DNA of 35,185 nucleotides from NCBI GenBank assembly GCA_964639245.1, contig CAZXCU010000031.1:1-35185 (forward strand), given 5' to 3'. Both the position numbers and the translations under genes were made by a program. Within the stretch, counting starts at the first letter, position 1. Each line of letters begins with the position of its first letter. The DNA is from SB15 sp964639245 (GTDB taxonomy: Bacteria > Chloroflexota > Anaerolineae > Aggregatilineales > J027). Positions 15,748 to 22,568 of the stretch are shown here, in pieces. The notes beneath the pieces are model-generated. The model saw nothing but the letters and a program-made list of their open reading frames with translations. It ran no database searches and was not told where the DNA came from.

Positions 15748-16578
15748 ATGTCAGCAATTGCAGACCGTTTCAAAGGCAAAGTGGCGATTGTCACCGGTGC
15801 AGGACAGGGAATTGGGAAGGGTATCGCTACCCGTTTTGCTCAAGAGGGAGCGCATGTCGTCATCGCGGAATATCAACAAGCCAAGGCGCATCAAGTGGCG
15901 GAGGAACTTTCGGCGCTAGGAACACGGGCGCTGGCCTATCCGGTGGATATTGGCGATACCGACCAGATTGAGCGCATGGTGCAGGATGTGGTAGCGGAAT
16001 TTGGCAAGATTGATATTCTGGTCAACAATGCTGGCGTTTTAGAAACCCTGCCGCTTTTCGATTTAACCCCCGCCAAGTGGGATTGGTTACAACGGGTCAA
16101 CCAGCGCGGGTTGTTTTTCTGCTTACAGGCGGTTGCCAAACAAATGGTCGCTCAGATTCCACAGGCGGTCAAGGACGCGGGCAAAGCAGACAAAAGCTAC
16201 GGCAAAATCGTTAATTTTTCGTCGGTAGCGGGCAGGCATGGTCGCCCCTATGCGGCACATTATTCGGCTGCAAAATGGGCGGTCATCAGCATCACCCAGA
16301 GCGCGGCGGCCTATCTCGCGCCCTACAATATCAATGTCAACGCGATTTGTCCCGGTCTGGTTCCTACACCGATGTGGGAGGAAATTGACCGTACCCAAGC
16401 GGAACGTTTTGGCTTGAAGCAGGGCGAATGGATTCAAACCAGTATCGAAAAAATCCCTTTGAAACGACCTGCCCAAGCCGATGACATTGCGGCGGCGGTG
16501 TCGTTTTTGTGTTCGGAAGATGCCGACTACATCACAGGCCAAGCCCTGAATGTGGACGGTGGTCTGGAGATGAATTAG
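15748..16578 (+). CDS. Short-chain dehydrogenase/reductase (sugar or polyol dehydrogenase-like)
   Basis: This classical SDR oxidises or reduces an alcohol/carbonyl with NAD(P). The 276 residues show the cofactor motif TGAGQGIGKG, NNAGVLE, and the catalytic set Ser159, Tyr172 and Lys176 (YSAAK). The C terminus is GQALNVDGGLEMN. A region of about 10 extra residues before the catalytic strand (QIPQAVKDAGKADKSYGK) is typical of some sugar dehydrogenases. It is the last gene of the first rightward unit and is followed by a strong terminator. It is a good candidate for the first oxidation step with the lactonase, as in oxidative fucose or rhamnose routes. Confidence 0.93.
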   Translation: MSAIADRFKGKVAIVTGAGQGIGKGIATRFAQEGAHVVIAEYQQAKAHQVAEELSALGTRALAYPVDIGDTDQIERMVQDVVAEFGKIDILVNNAGVLETLPLFDLTPAKWDWLQRVNQRGLFFCLQAVAKQMVAQIPQAVKDAGKADKSYGKIVNFSSVAGRHGRPYAAHYSAAKWAVISITQSAAAYLAPYNINVNAICPGLVPTPMWEEIDRTQAERFGLKQGEWIQTSIEKIPLKRPAQADDIAAAVSFLCSEDADYITGQALNVDGGLEMN

Positions 16579-16586
16579 CCGTTTTC

Positions 16587-16617
16587 GGGCAGGTTTTTTA
16601 TGGCCTGCCCATTTTTT
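16587..16617 (+). terminator. Rho-independent terminator after the SDR gene
   Basis: GGGCAGG (16587-16593) pairs with CCTGCCC (16604-16610) around a 10-base loop, followed by A and six T. It cleanly separates the first rightward unit from the FadR-led unit. Confidence 0.92.
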
Positions 16618-16626
16618 GCCTCGCAA

Positions 16627-16647
16627 ATAATCATATTATATTATCAT
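16627..16647. promoter_or_regulatory. AT-rich imperfect palindrome upstream of the FadR-type regulator
   Basis: A 21-base stretch starting ATAATCATATT matches its reverse complement at 16 of 21 positions, is centred about 30 bases before the regulator ATG, and lies just downstream of the terminator. It may be the autoregulatory operator or contain the promoter. Confidence 0.35.
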
Positions 16648-16666
16648 AGTATTGAAAGGAGACTGC

Positions 16667-17362
16667 ATGACGAAACTTTCCATCCACCAACAGATTGTGC
16701 ATGAATTGGGCGTGCAAATTATTGATGGCACACGCGGCGAGGGCGAACGCCTCCCCAATGCCGATGAACTCAGCGATGAATTGGGCGTAAGCCGGACGGC
16801 TACCCGCGAGGCGTTGCGTGTGCTGGAAGAAAAAGGACTGGTGCGTTCGCGTCCCAAAGTCGGGATTCAAGTGCAGCCGCAGCACGAATGGAAAATGCTG
16901 GATAAAGATGTGTTGCGCTGGCATTACCAGTTTGGGACAGGCGGGGAATTTGTCAAAAATTTGATGCAGGTGCGGCGGATCATTGAACCCTCGGCGGCTC
17001 AACTCGCGGCGCACTACGCAACGGAGCAGGAAATTCAGCACATTCAGGCGGCTTATCAACGCCTTGCCGACTCGGTGCATGTGTTAGCCCAATACAAAGA
17101 AGCGGACAGGATTTTCCACGCGCTTATTTTTGAAGCCAGCCACAATCCCTTGTTGGCGTACCTCGCACGCACCATCAATATTGATTTGGACGCTGGCAGA
17201 GATATTACTGCCCATGTGCCGCGCAGTCTGGTTGAGTCATTGCCGGTGCATCAACAGGTTGCCGAGGCCATCCGGCAGCGCGACGGGGAAACAGCCTATC
17301 GCTTGTCGGTCATGCTGGTTGACCAGATTACCGCCTATATTGAGGAAGTTTTGCAAAAATAA
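16667..17362 (+). CDS. FadR/GntR-family transcriptional regulator with FCD domain
   Basis: This is a second GntR-type regulator with a winged helix (about 5-75; LGVSRTATREALRVLEEKGL and the wing RPKVGIQV) and an FCD ligand domain. Metal or carboxylate ligands are visible as Asp and His in ADRIFHALIFEASHN and His in PVHQQVAEAI. The ATG at 16667 is preferred because AGGAG sits 5 bases upstream; the TTG five codons earlier would overlap that site. The 231 residues are standard. It heads the second rightward unit and differs clearly from the regulator at 11734. The island is therefore controlled by two different ligand sensors. Confidence 0.93.
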   Translation: MTKLSIHQQIVHELGVQIIDGTRGEGERLPNADELSDELGVSRTATREALRVLEEKGLVRSRPKVGIQVQPQHEWKMLDKDVLRWHYQFGTGGEFVKNLMQVRRIIEPSAAQLAAHYATEQEIQHIQAAYQRLADSVHVLAQYKEADRIFHALIFEASHNPLLAYLARTINIDLDAGRDITAHVPRSLVESLPVHQQVAEAIRQRDGETAYRLSVMLVDQITAYIEEVLQK

Positions 17363-17373
17363 AGGAAAAATTG

Positions 17374-18366
17374 ATGAGTCGTCTACACAAAATAAAATTA
17401 GAAAAATCGGAGACCATCGGGCGCGTGCTGCGCTTGGATGCGTTGGAAGTCATCGGGGTTTCTTCCCAAACCCTTGCCGAAGAAGCGCTTGCCGAAGCGC
17501 AATGGGGGCTGGCGGGTCAACTGGTCGCCTATTATCACGCTGAAATGGACATCATGAATACCATCATGCGGACATGGATTCAGGATACCATGCGTTACAT
17601 CATCCTCAAATCTGGTACAGCCGAAGTTCCTGCGCTGTCTGCCGCGCAAGGCATTATGCGGGTGTTCTGGGTCTATCCGTTTGGCATTGCGGAACGGGAC
17701 AACTGCCTGACCGCCATCGAAAAAAATGACGCGGAACAGGCGCTTTTCTGGCTGGAACGGATGCGGTTGGCTTTCCTCAATGTGCATGATGTGCTGGTCG
17801 CATGGATGCAAGACCAACTTTCCTACATTGCGGAGGCTTTTGATGAACCCGCTGTGCTGGAAACCATTTTGCACACCCATCAGGATATCTGGGGGGATCG
17901 TTACGCGGCATGGGACAAAATGACCCCGTGGGAAAAAGTTGCCTTGACGGTGGAAGGGATGCGCGGCGGGCATTTTAGCGGTATGAAACGGCGCGGCGAT
18001 GTCATCGTGGAGGATCAAGGAGATCGTTTTCTGGTGGCGTTTGACCCTTGCGGCAGTGGGGGGGTGCTGCGGCGTGGCGACCCCGAAACTGGTCGCAAAG
18101 TACATCCGCTGACCGAGCATGGAGTCAATCAAGAATCGCATTTGTGGACATGGCAAAAAACCGATGTGCATTGGTACTGCGCCCATTGTGCAATTGCGAT
18201 GGAATGGCTGCCCGCCCAAAAACGGGGCTATCTGCTGCGCCCGCTTGACCACACGCTTGACTCTGCCGCGCCTTGCCCGTGGTATATCTACAAAGAAGAT
18301 CGGCTCATCCGCGATTATCACTATCCGCGTACAGGCAGCGTAAAACCACAGGAGTCAACCGGATGA
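17374..18366 (+). CDS. Uncharacterised Cys-containing protein between FadR regulator and aminotransferase
   Basis: I do not recognise this 330-residue protein. The first two thirds are mainly helical (AQWGLAGQLVAYYHAEMDIM, FWLERMRLAFLNVHD, HTHQDIWGDRYAAWDKMT). The last third is beta-like, with FDPCGSGGVLRRG around Cys226, WYCAHCAIAMEW giving Cys269-x2-Cys272 with His271, and APCPWYIY with Cys301. Four Cys and nearby His suggest a metal or Fe-S site or a reactive-thiol centre. No signal peptide or membrane segment is seen. ATG 17374 is used over the TTG before it, with AAAGGAA upstream. Its stop overlaps the aminotransferase start (ATGA), so the two products are made together and probably work in one pathway. 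Confidence 0.85.
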   Translation: MSRLHKIKLEKSETIGRVLRLDALEVIGVSSQTLAEEALAEAQWGLAGQLVAYYHAEMDIMNTIMRTWIQDTMRYIILKSGTAEVPALSAAQGIMRVFWVYPFGIAERDNCLTAIEKNDAEQALFWLERMRLAFLNVHDVLVAWMQDQLSYIAEAFDEPAVLETILHTHQDIWGDRYAAWDKMTPWEKVALTVEGMRGGHFSGMKRRGDVIVEDQGDRFLVAFDPCGSGGVLRRGDPETGRKVHPLTEHGVNQESHLWTWQKTDVHWYCAHCAIAMEWLPAQKRGYLLRPLDHTLDSAAPCPWYIYKEDRLIRDYHYPRTGSVKPQESTG

Positions 18367-19691
18367 GCGCGGATCTTAAACAACTGGCTCAAAATCATCT
18401 CTGGATGCCGTTCACCCAGATGAGTGATGTCATTGCGGAGGACGGGCCGAAAATCATTGTGCGGGCGGAGGGCAGCTATCTCTATGACACCGACGGGAAA
18501 CGCTATATTGACGGGGTTTCTGCCCTAGAAGCAATGGTCGCCGGACATGGACGACACGAATTGGTCGAAGCGGCGGTCAGACAATATGAGCAGGTCGCTT
18601 TTATTGACCTATTTCGCTATGCCTCGGTGCCACAAATTGAACTTGCTGCAAAACTGGCTGAAATTACCGGGCTTTCTACGGTGCAGTTCACCCCCGGCGG
18701 GGCCGAAGCGGTTGAAATTGCCCTCAAAATTGCCCGCCAATATCATTATCTGCGGGGGGAAAGTGCGCGTTCAAAAGTCATCACGCGGCACGGGGCTTAT
18801 CATGGCTCCACGTTTGGCGCGATGGCGGTGGATGGCAGTTACCATTCGACCCGCAACCACATTTTTCAACCGGATACTTTTGGCAGAATCGCGCCCGCCC
18901 CGCCGTTAAAATGTGGGGTTGACCATGCCCAAGAAATTGAGGCGCTTATTTTGCGGGAACGTCCCGAAACGGTGTCGGCGGTGCATCTTGACCCGATGAA
19001 TACCGCTTTGCGGGTGGCGATTCCTGACGATGAATTTTTGCCTGCGCTGCGTGAAATCTGTACGCGCTATGGGGTGCTGCTCATTGCGGATGAAATTATC
19101 ACCGGTTTTGGACGCACCGGAAAAATGTTTGCTTGCCAGCATACGGACGTTGTGCCGGACATGATGACTCTTTCCAAAGGGTTGTCTAGCGGCTATATCC
19201 CGATTGGCGCAACCGTGGTGAGTCACGCCATCGCGGAAACGTTTAAAGGCGGGGCGGAAAAAATGTTCCGTCATGGGCATACCTACGGGGGTCATCCGGT
19301 GGCGTGTGCGGTAGCCCTTGAAAATATCCGGTTAATCGAGCGCGATGCGTTGCCACAACGGGCGGCTGAATCGGGGCAATATTTGCTCGACTCACTGCAA
19401 CAACTCGACTTTCATCCGGCAATGGGTGGGGTGCGCGGCAAAGGAATGCTGCTAGGGTTGGACATTGTACTCGATAAAACAACTGGACAAACCACCCAAC
19501 CCCCCGGCGAAATCGGGCTAAAATTCCGTCTGGCCTGCCGCGAATTGGGCTTAATTTTGCTGCCGATTCATCCCGGCAATGTTATGCTCATCGCGCCCCC
19601 GCTCAACATGCCGCGTCATGAAATGGATGGGATGGTCGAAATTATTGACCGTGCTTTGACTCAAATAGAAAATTTATATCAATTAAGGTAG
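18363..19691 (+). CDS. Class III PLP-dependent aminotransferase (omega-amino acid/taurine type)
   Basis: This enzyme moves an amino group, usually from an omega-amino acid, beta-amino acid or taurine-like amine, to pyruvate or another 2-oxoacid. The 442 residues open LWMPFTQMSD and contain FTPGGAEAVEIALK, RHGAYHGSTFGAMA, and the PLP-Asp region LLIADEIITGFGRTGK. The PLP lysine is Lys272 in LSKGLSSGYIPIGA. The ATG at 18363 overlaps the stop of the previous gene as ATGA, and 30 residues of upstream open frame are rejected as overlap. All PLP-binding motifs are present. Pairing with a core MetE-like protein is unusual. Confidence 0.92.
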   Translation: MSADLKQLAQNHLWMPFTQMSDVIAEDGPKIIVRAEGSYLYDTDGKRYIDGVSALEAMVAGHGRHELVEAAVRQYEQVAFIDLFRYASVPQIELAAKLAEITGLSTVQFTPGGAEAVEIALKIARQYHYLRGESARSKVITRHGAYHGSTFGAMAVDGSYHSTRNHIFQPDTFGRIAPAPPLKCGVDHAQEIEALILRERPETVSAVHLDPMNTALRVAIPDDEFLPALREICTRYGVLLIADEIITGFGRTGKMFACQHTDVVPDMMTLSKGLSSGYIPIGATVVSHAIAETFKGGAEKMFRHGHTYGGHPVACAVALENIRLIERDALPQRAAESGQYLLDSLQQLDFHPAMGGVRGKGMLLGLDIVLDKTTGQTTQPPGEIGLKFRLACRELGLILLPIHPGNVMLIAPPLNMPRHEMDGMVEIIDRALTQIENLYQLR

Positions 19692-19696
19692 AAATC

Positions 19697-20734
19697 ATGT
19701 ATCACTATCAAGATTTACCCATTCTCCCTACCCAGGTTGTTGGCAGCTACGGTACGCCGGGCTGGTTGTTTGTCATTCGTGAAGCCATGAAACGTGGCGA
19801 AATGGGCAGTGTAGACATCAAAGAAGCCTTTGACGATGCCACCAACCTTGCCATCATGGAGCAGGAAGAAAGCGGCGTGGATGTCATTTCGGATGGCGAA
19901 ATGCGGCGTTTTAATTTCCTTGTCGGATTTTATGATTACATTCACGGGGTCGAAAAAATTGCTTGGGAACGACAATTGGGGTATCCCGGCCCGGATATGA
20001 TTAATGCCTTCCGTGCGGTGGATAAATTTGCCGCCCCCAATGGATTCGGCTTGGTCGAAGAACTCACTTATGCCCGTACCCGTACCCAGAAACCCCTGCT
20101 GACTCCTTTGGGTGGCCCTGTTACCTTTGCTTTTCGGATTGACCCCGCGAAGGTCTATAAAGATAAAAAAGAGGTGGCATGGGCGCTGGTGCCGCTTTTG
20201 AATCAGGAACTCAAAAATGCGGTAGCGGCAGGCGCAACCCATATTCAAGTTGATGAACCATCCGCCATTGATGATTTTGTTCCCATGCCAGAATTTGTCG
20301 ACATGTTTAACGCGATGGTCGAAGGGGTGAATGCGACGATTGGCCTGCATATTTGTTTTGGCAATTTTATGGGACGGCCTGCGGTTGCCCACCGTACCTA
20401 TGAACACATTGCGCCGTTTTTTAAGGCGATTCAGGCGGATATTTTTCACCTTGAATTTGCTAACCGGGGCATGTGGCAGGCGGATATTTTCAGTCGGTAT
20501 GCGCGGGATGATCAATTCCTTGCGGCGGGGGTGATTGATGTCAAAGCGCGGGCGGTGGAAACTCCCGATATGGTTGCCGAACGCATCCGTGATGTTTTGA
20601 AACATACCGATGCCGAACGCCTGTGGATTAGCAGCGATTGTGGCTTTAGCATGACCGCCCGGTGGGTGGGGCGCGAAAAACTCAAAGCCATGGTCGAAGG
20701 CACCCAGATCATCCGGCGCGAATTGCAAAGTTAA
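19697..20734 (+). CDS. Core MetE-like (cobalamin-independent methionine synthase family) zinc protein
   Basis: The family comprises the catalytic C-terminal barrel of MetE and stand-alone relatives that transfer methyl groups to thiols or make/break C-S bonds at a zinc site. The 345 residues include a start typical of the family (LPTQVVGSYGTPGWL). The zinc ligands are all present: His218 and Cys220 (GLHICFGN), Glu253 (FHLEFANRG) and Cys315 (SSDCGFS). The N-terminal half of full MetE is absent, as in stand-alone forms. It ends the FadR-led unit 5 bases after the aminotransferase. A catabolic C-S or methyl-transfer role is more likely than methionine synthesis in this context, but that is inference. 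Confidence 0.88.
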   Translation: MYHYQDLPILPTQVVGSYGTPGWLFVIREAMKRGEMGSVDIKEAFDDATNLAIMEQEESGVDVISDGEMRRFNFLVGFYDYIHGVEKIAWERQLGYPGPDMINAFRAVDKFAAPNGFGLVEELTYARTRTQKPLLTPLGGPVTFAFRIDPAKVYKDKKEVAWALVPLLNQELKNAVAAGATHIQVDEPSAIDDFVPMPEFVDMFNAMVEGVNATIGLHICFGNFMGRPAVAHRTYEHIAPFFKAIQADIFHLEFANRGMWQADIFSRYARDDQFLAAGVIDVKARAVETPDMVAERIRDVLKHTDAERLWISSDCGFSMTARWVGREKLKAMVEGTQIIRRELQS

Positions 20735-20747
20735 CGGTTCGAAAATT

Positions 20748-20770
20748 GGGGCGGGGAACTTTTCCGCCCC
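20748..20770. terminator. GC-rich hairpin after the MetE-like gene
   Basis: GGGGCGG (20748-20754) pairs with CCGCCCC (20764-20770) across a 9-base loop. No T-run follows on the plus strand, so termination would be weak or Rho-assisted. On the minus strand an AT stretch follows. Confidence 0.45.
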
Positions 20771-20787
20771 GATGATGGGGGAATTGG

Positions 20788-20816
20788 TTGCTAGGGGGGG
20801 CGATTCTACGTTATGA
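20788..20816 (+). promoter_or_regulatory. Possible promoter of the TIR-FGE-like gene
   Basis: TTGCTA (20788-20793) and TATGAT (20811-20816) are 17 bases apart, ending 27 bases before the GTG start. The match is moderate (4 of 6 and 5 of 6). Confidence 0.42.
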
Positions 20817-20843
20817 TAATCCGCAGAGTCGGAGCAGGTACCC

Positions 20844-22202
20844 GTGACACATATTTTCATCAGCTACAGCAAAAAAAATAAACCTTATACGGATCGCTTA
20901 GTCCACTATCTTGAGCAAGCCGGCTTTAATGTATGGTACGATGGGCGGATTGATTACGGAAATAATTGGGAAAAGGAAATTGTTAAAGCCATTGAATCCT
21001 GCGCTGCTTTTTTAGTGATTATGACCCCGGATGCTGAGGAAAGCGATTGGGTATCCATTGAATGTCAACATGCCAGAGATGTAGGAAAACCCCCTTTTCC
21101 ATTACTGCTTGAAGGCAATGTATTCTTTCGTTACAAGCTCACACAATATGTCGATGTGCGTGGCGAAATCTTGCCGCCCGAAGATTTCCTCAAGCGCTTG
21201 GAACAGTATCTCCAACGGCAAAATCAGCAGGGGCAAAATATTGCACCCCCCGAAGTCGATGCCATCAAAGCGCCTCAGCCCGTAAAAAACCCTTACACAC
21301 TTTACACAGATGGGATGACCCCTGAAAAGCAACAACTCATCGATGCGCTCAATCATCCTGCGACTGAACCTATTAAACGCGGCGAAATCGGGCGACGTTT
21401 GGCTGAATTGGGCGACCCGCGTCCGGGGGTGGGTTTGGATAAGGATGGGTTGCTCGATATTGTCTGGTGTAAAGTTCCCGCCGGAGCGTTTTTGTTTGGC
21501 AGCAATCGTCGCAAGGATAAACAAGCGCGTGATAGTGAGCCTGCCCAGAAAAAAGTCGACCTGCCAACCTTTTATATGGCGCAATATCCGGTGACAGTGG
21601 CCCAGTATGCAGCGTTTGTGCAGGATGGCGGCTATCAAAATTCGGCCTACTGGACAAAGGCGGGCTTGACGTGGAAGGGCAGCAAAAATCATCCTGAATA
21701 TGGATGGCAAGACGCGAAGTGGCACATCGCCAACCATCCGGTCACCGGAGTGACATGGTATGAATCGGTAGCGTTTTGCCGCTGGTTGAGCCAACAGCGC
21801 GGCATGGACATCCGTTTGCCCACCGAAGCGGAATTTGAAAAAGCGGCGCGTGGCAAAACCGAATGGATTTACCCTTACGGGGATACCTTGGATACGAATA
21901 AAGGCAATACAGGCGAATCGGGTATCGGACGCACGAGCGCGGTGGGGATGTTTCCTTCGGGGGTATCGCCGTATGGGGTGATGGACATGAGTGGCAATGT
22001 CTGGGAATGGTCGCTGTCTCCATGGGCAAACCCCTATCAGTCACACACTGCGGAGCAGGTGGATTGGGAAGGGAATGCCATCCGTGCGCTGCGCGGGGGG
22101 TCGTGGGGCAGCAATGTAGGCTATGCGCGGGTGTCCGTCCGCTACACCTACAACCCGTATTACAGGCGCTACGACAGCGGGTTTCGGGTCTGCCGTCTTT
22201 AG
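20844..22202 (+). CDS. TIR domain fused to FGE-sulfatase-like (SUMF1/EgtB fold) domain
   Basis: The N-terminal TIR domain (about 1-135) starts IFISYSKKNKPYTDRLVHYL and has FNVWYDGRIDYGNNWEKEI. It keeps the putative NADase glutamate at Glu73 in SDWVSIECQHA, the position of the SARM1 catalytic Glu. A polar linker leads to a C-terminal FGE-sulfatase-like domain (about 200-452) with LPTFYMAQYPVTVAQYAAF, LPTEAEFEKAARG, MDMSGNVWEW and LRGGSWGSN, ending in SGFRVCRL. The paired active-site Cys of true formylglycine-generating enzymes, normally just after the RGGS motif, are missing. A modifying-enzyme role is therefore unlikely, and ligand binding is more plausible. Start is GTG with GGAG upstream. 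No phage or defence gene neighbours were seen. Confidence 0.9.
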   Translation: MTHIFISYSKKNKPYTDRLVHYLEQAGFNVWYDGRIDYGNNWEKEIVKAIESCAAFLVIMTPDAEESDWVSIECQHARDVGKPPFPLLLEGNVFFRYKLTQYVDVRGEILPPEDFLKRLEQYLQRQNQQGQNIAPPEVDAIKAPQPVKNPYTLYTDGMTPEKQQLIDALNHPATEPIKRGEIGRRLAELGDPRPGVGLDKDGLLDIVWCKVPAGAFLFGSNRRKDKQARDSEPAQKKVDLPTFYMAQYPVTVAQYAAFVQDGGYQNSAYWTKAGLTWKGSKNHPEYGWQDAKWHIANHPVTGVTWYESVAFCRWLSQQRGMDIRLPTEAEFEKAARGKTEWIYPYGDTLDTNKGNTGESGIGRTSAVGMFPSGVSPYGVMDMSGNVWEWSLSPWANPYQSHTAEQVDWEGNAIRALRGGSWGSNVGYARVSVRYTYNPYYRRYDSGFRVCRL

Positions 22203-22242
22203 GGTGTGCGCAGCAGTCAATTCCCCTGTCATGCGCTCGTAG

Positions 22243-22273
22243 GGGCGGGTGCTAAACACCGTGTCACCCGCCC
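22243..22273 (+). terminator. Hairpin after the TIR-FGE-like gene
   Basis: GGGCGGGTG (22243-22251) pairs perfectly with CACCCGCCC (22265-22273). Only TT follows, so it is a weak intrinsic terminator or another repeat unit. Confidence 0.45.
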
Positions 22274-22297
22274 TTATACCCATGAAATTTTTATGGG

Positions 22298-22340
22298 TAA
22301 CGCTGGGCTTTAGTCCGGTGCCGCCACACCGCCCTAAAGC
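22298..22340 (+). repeat. 43-bp dispersed repeat, copy 1
   Basis: It matches the reverse complement of 29902-29944 at 36 of 43 positions without gaps, starting TAACGCTGGG and ending near CCCTAAAGC. The first part folds into a small CTGG-type hairpin. Confidence 0.7.
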
Positions 22341-22428
22341 ATATGCGTATTAAAAAGTTAATGTGGATATGATGACTGAAAAAAGCCGTCGGGACGCAAT
22401 CAGCGCAGGTGGCAGACCTCACCCCTAA

Positions 22429-22454
22429 CCCCTCTCCAACTTTTTGGAGAGGGG
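22429..22454. repeat. CCCCTC-type hairpin repeat, copy 1
   Basis: CCCCTCTCCAA (22429-22439) pairs perfectly with TTGGAGAGGGG (22444-22454) around CTTT. Related hairpins lie at 22533 and 33226. Confidence 0.65.
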
Positions 22455-22458
22455 AGTA

Positions 22459-22513
22459 GCCGAGTCCACTTTAGTGGACTTCCTATTTATAGGCGGGGAA
22501 TTGATTCCCCGCC
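22459..22513 (-). repeat. 55-bp double-hairpin repeat, copy A
   Basis: In reverse complement this equals the 29106-29160 copy except in the 2-base loop of the second hairpin. It has one palindrome built on GGCGGGGAAT/ATTCCCCGCC and one on AGTCCACT/AGTGGACT, joined by TATAAATAGG-like sequence. It is inverted relative to the other two copies. Confidence 0.9.
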
Positions 22514-22532
22514 GTGCTAACCCCACCCCCGG

Positions 22533-22557
22533 CCCCTCCCCGTAAAACGGAGAGGGG
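22533..22557. repeat. CCCCTC-type hairpin repeat, copy 2
   Basis: CCCCTCCCCGT (22533-22543) pairs with ACGGAGAGGGG (22547-22557) around AAA, with one wobble possible on the minus strand. It lies 11 bases past the NHL-protein stop and could end that transcript, though no T-run follows. Confidence 0.6.
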
Positions 22558-22568
22558 AGAATGAGAGG

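Larger units (their letters stand above)
22203..22568. other. Gene-free, repeat-rich intergenic region
   Basis: This 366-base stretch between the converging TIR-FGE-like and NHL-protein genes carries no supported gene. It holds a 9-bp hairpin (22243-22273), a TACCCAT/ATGGGTA hairpin (22277-22299), a 43-bp dispersed repeat, two CCCCTC-type hairpins, and a 55-bp double-hairpin repeat. Confidence 0.8.

Noticed and set aside
17398..18321. A 307-codon open frame antisense to the uncharacterised protein
   Set aside because: The sense frame has a Shine-Dalgarno and an ATGA overlap with the aminotransferase, while the antisense one has no comparable context.
20748..20770. The GC hairpin as a strong intrinsic terminator on the plus strand
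   Set aside because: The bases after the stem are GATGATGG without a T-run, so only a weak call is kept.
19715..20860. A 381-codon open frame antisense to the MetE-like gene
   Set aside because: The sense frame has all zinc ligands and good spacing to its upstream neighbour. The antisense product has no known motif and runs into the TIR gene start.
20844..22202. The C-terminal domain as a true formylglycine-generating enzyme with a sulfatase partner
   Set aside because: The active-site cysteines are missing and no sulfatase gene lies in the window.
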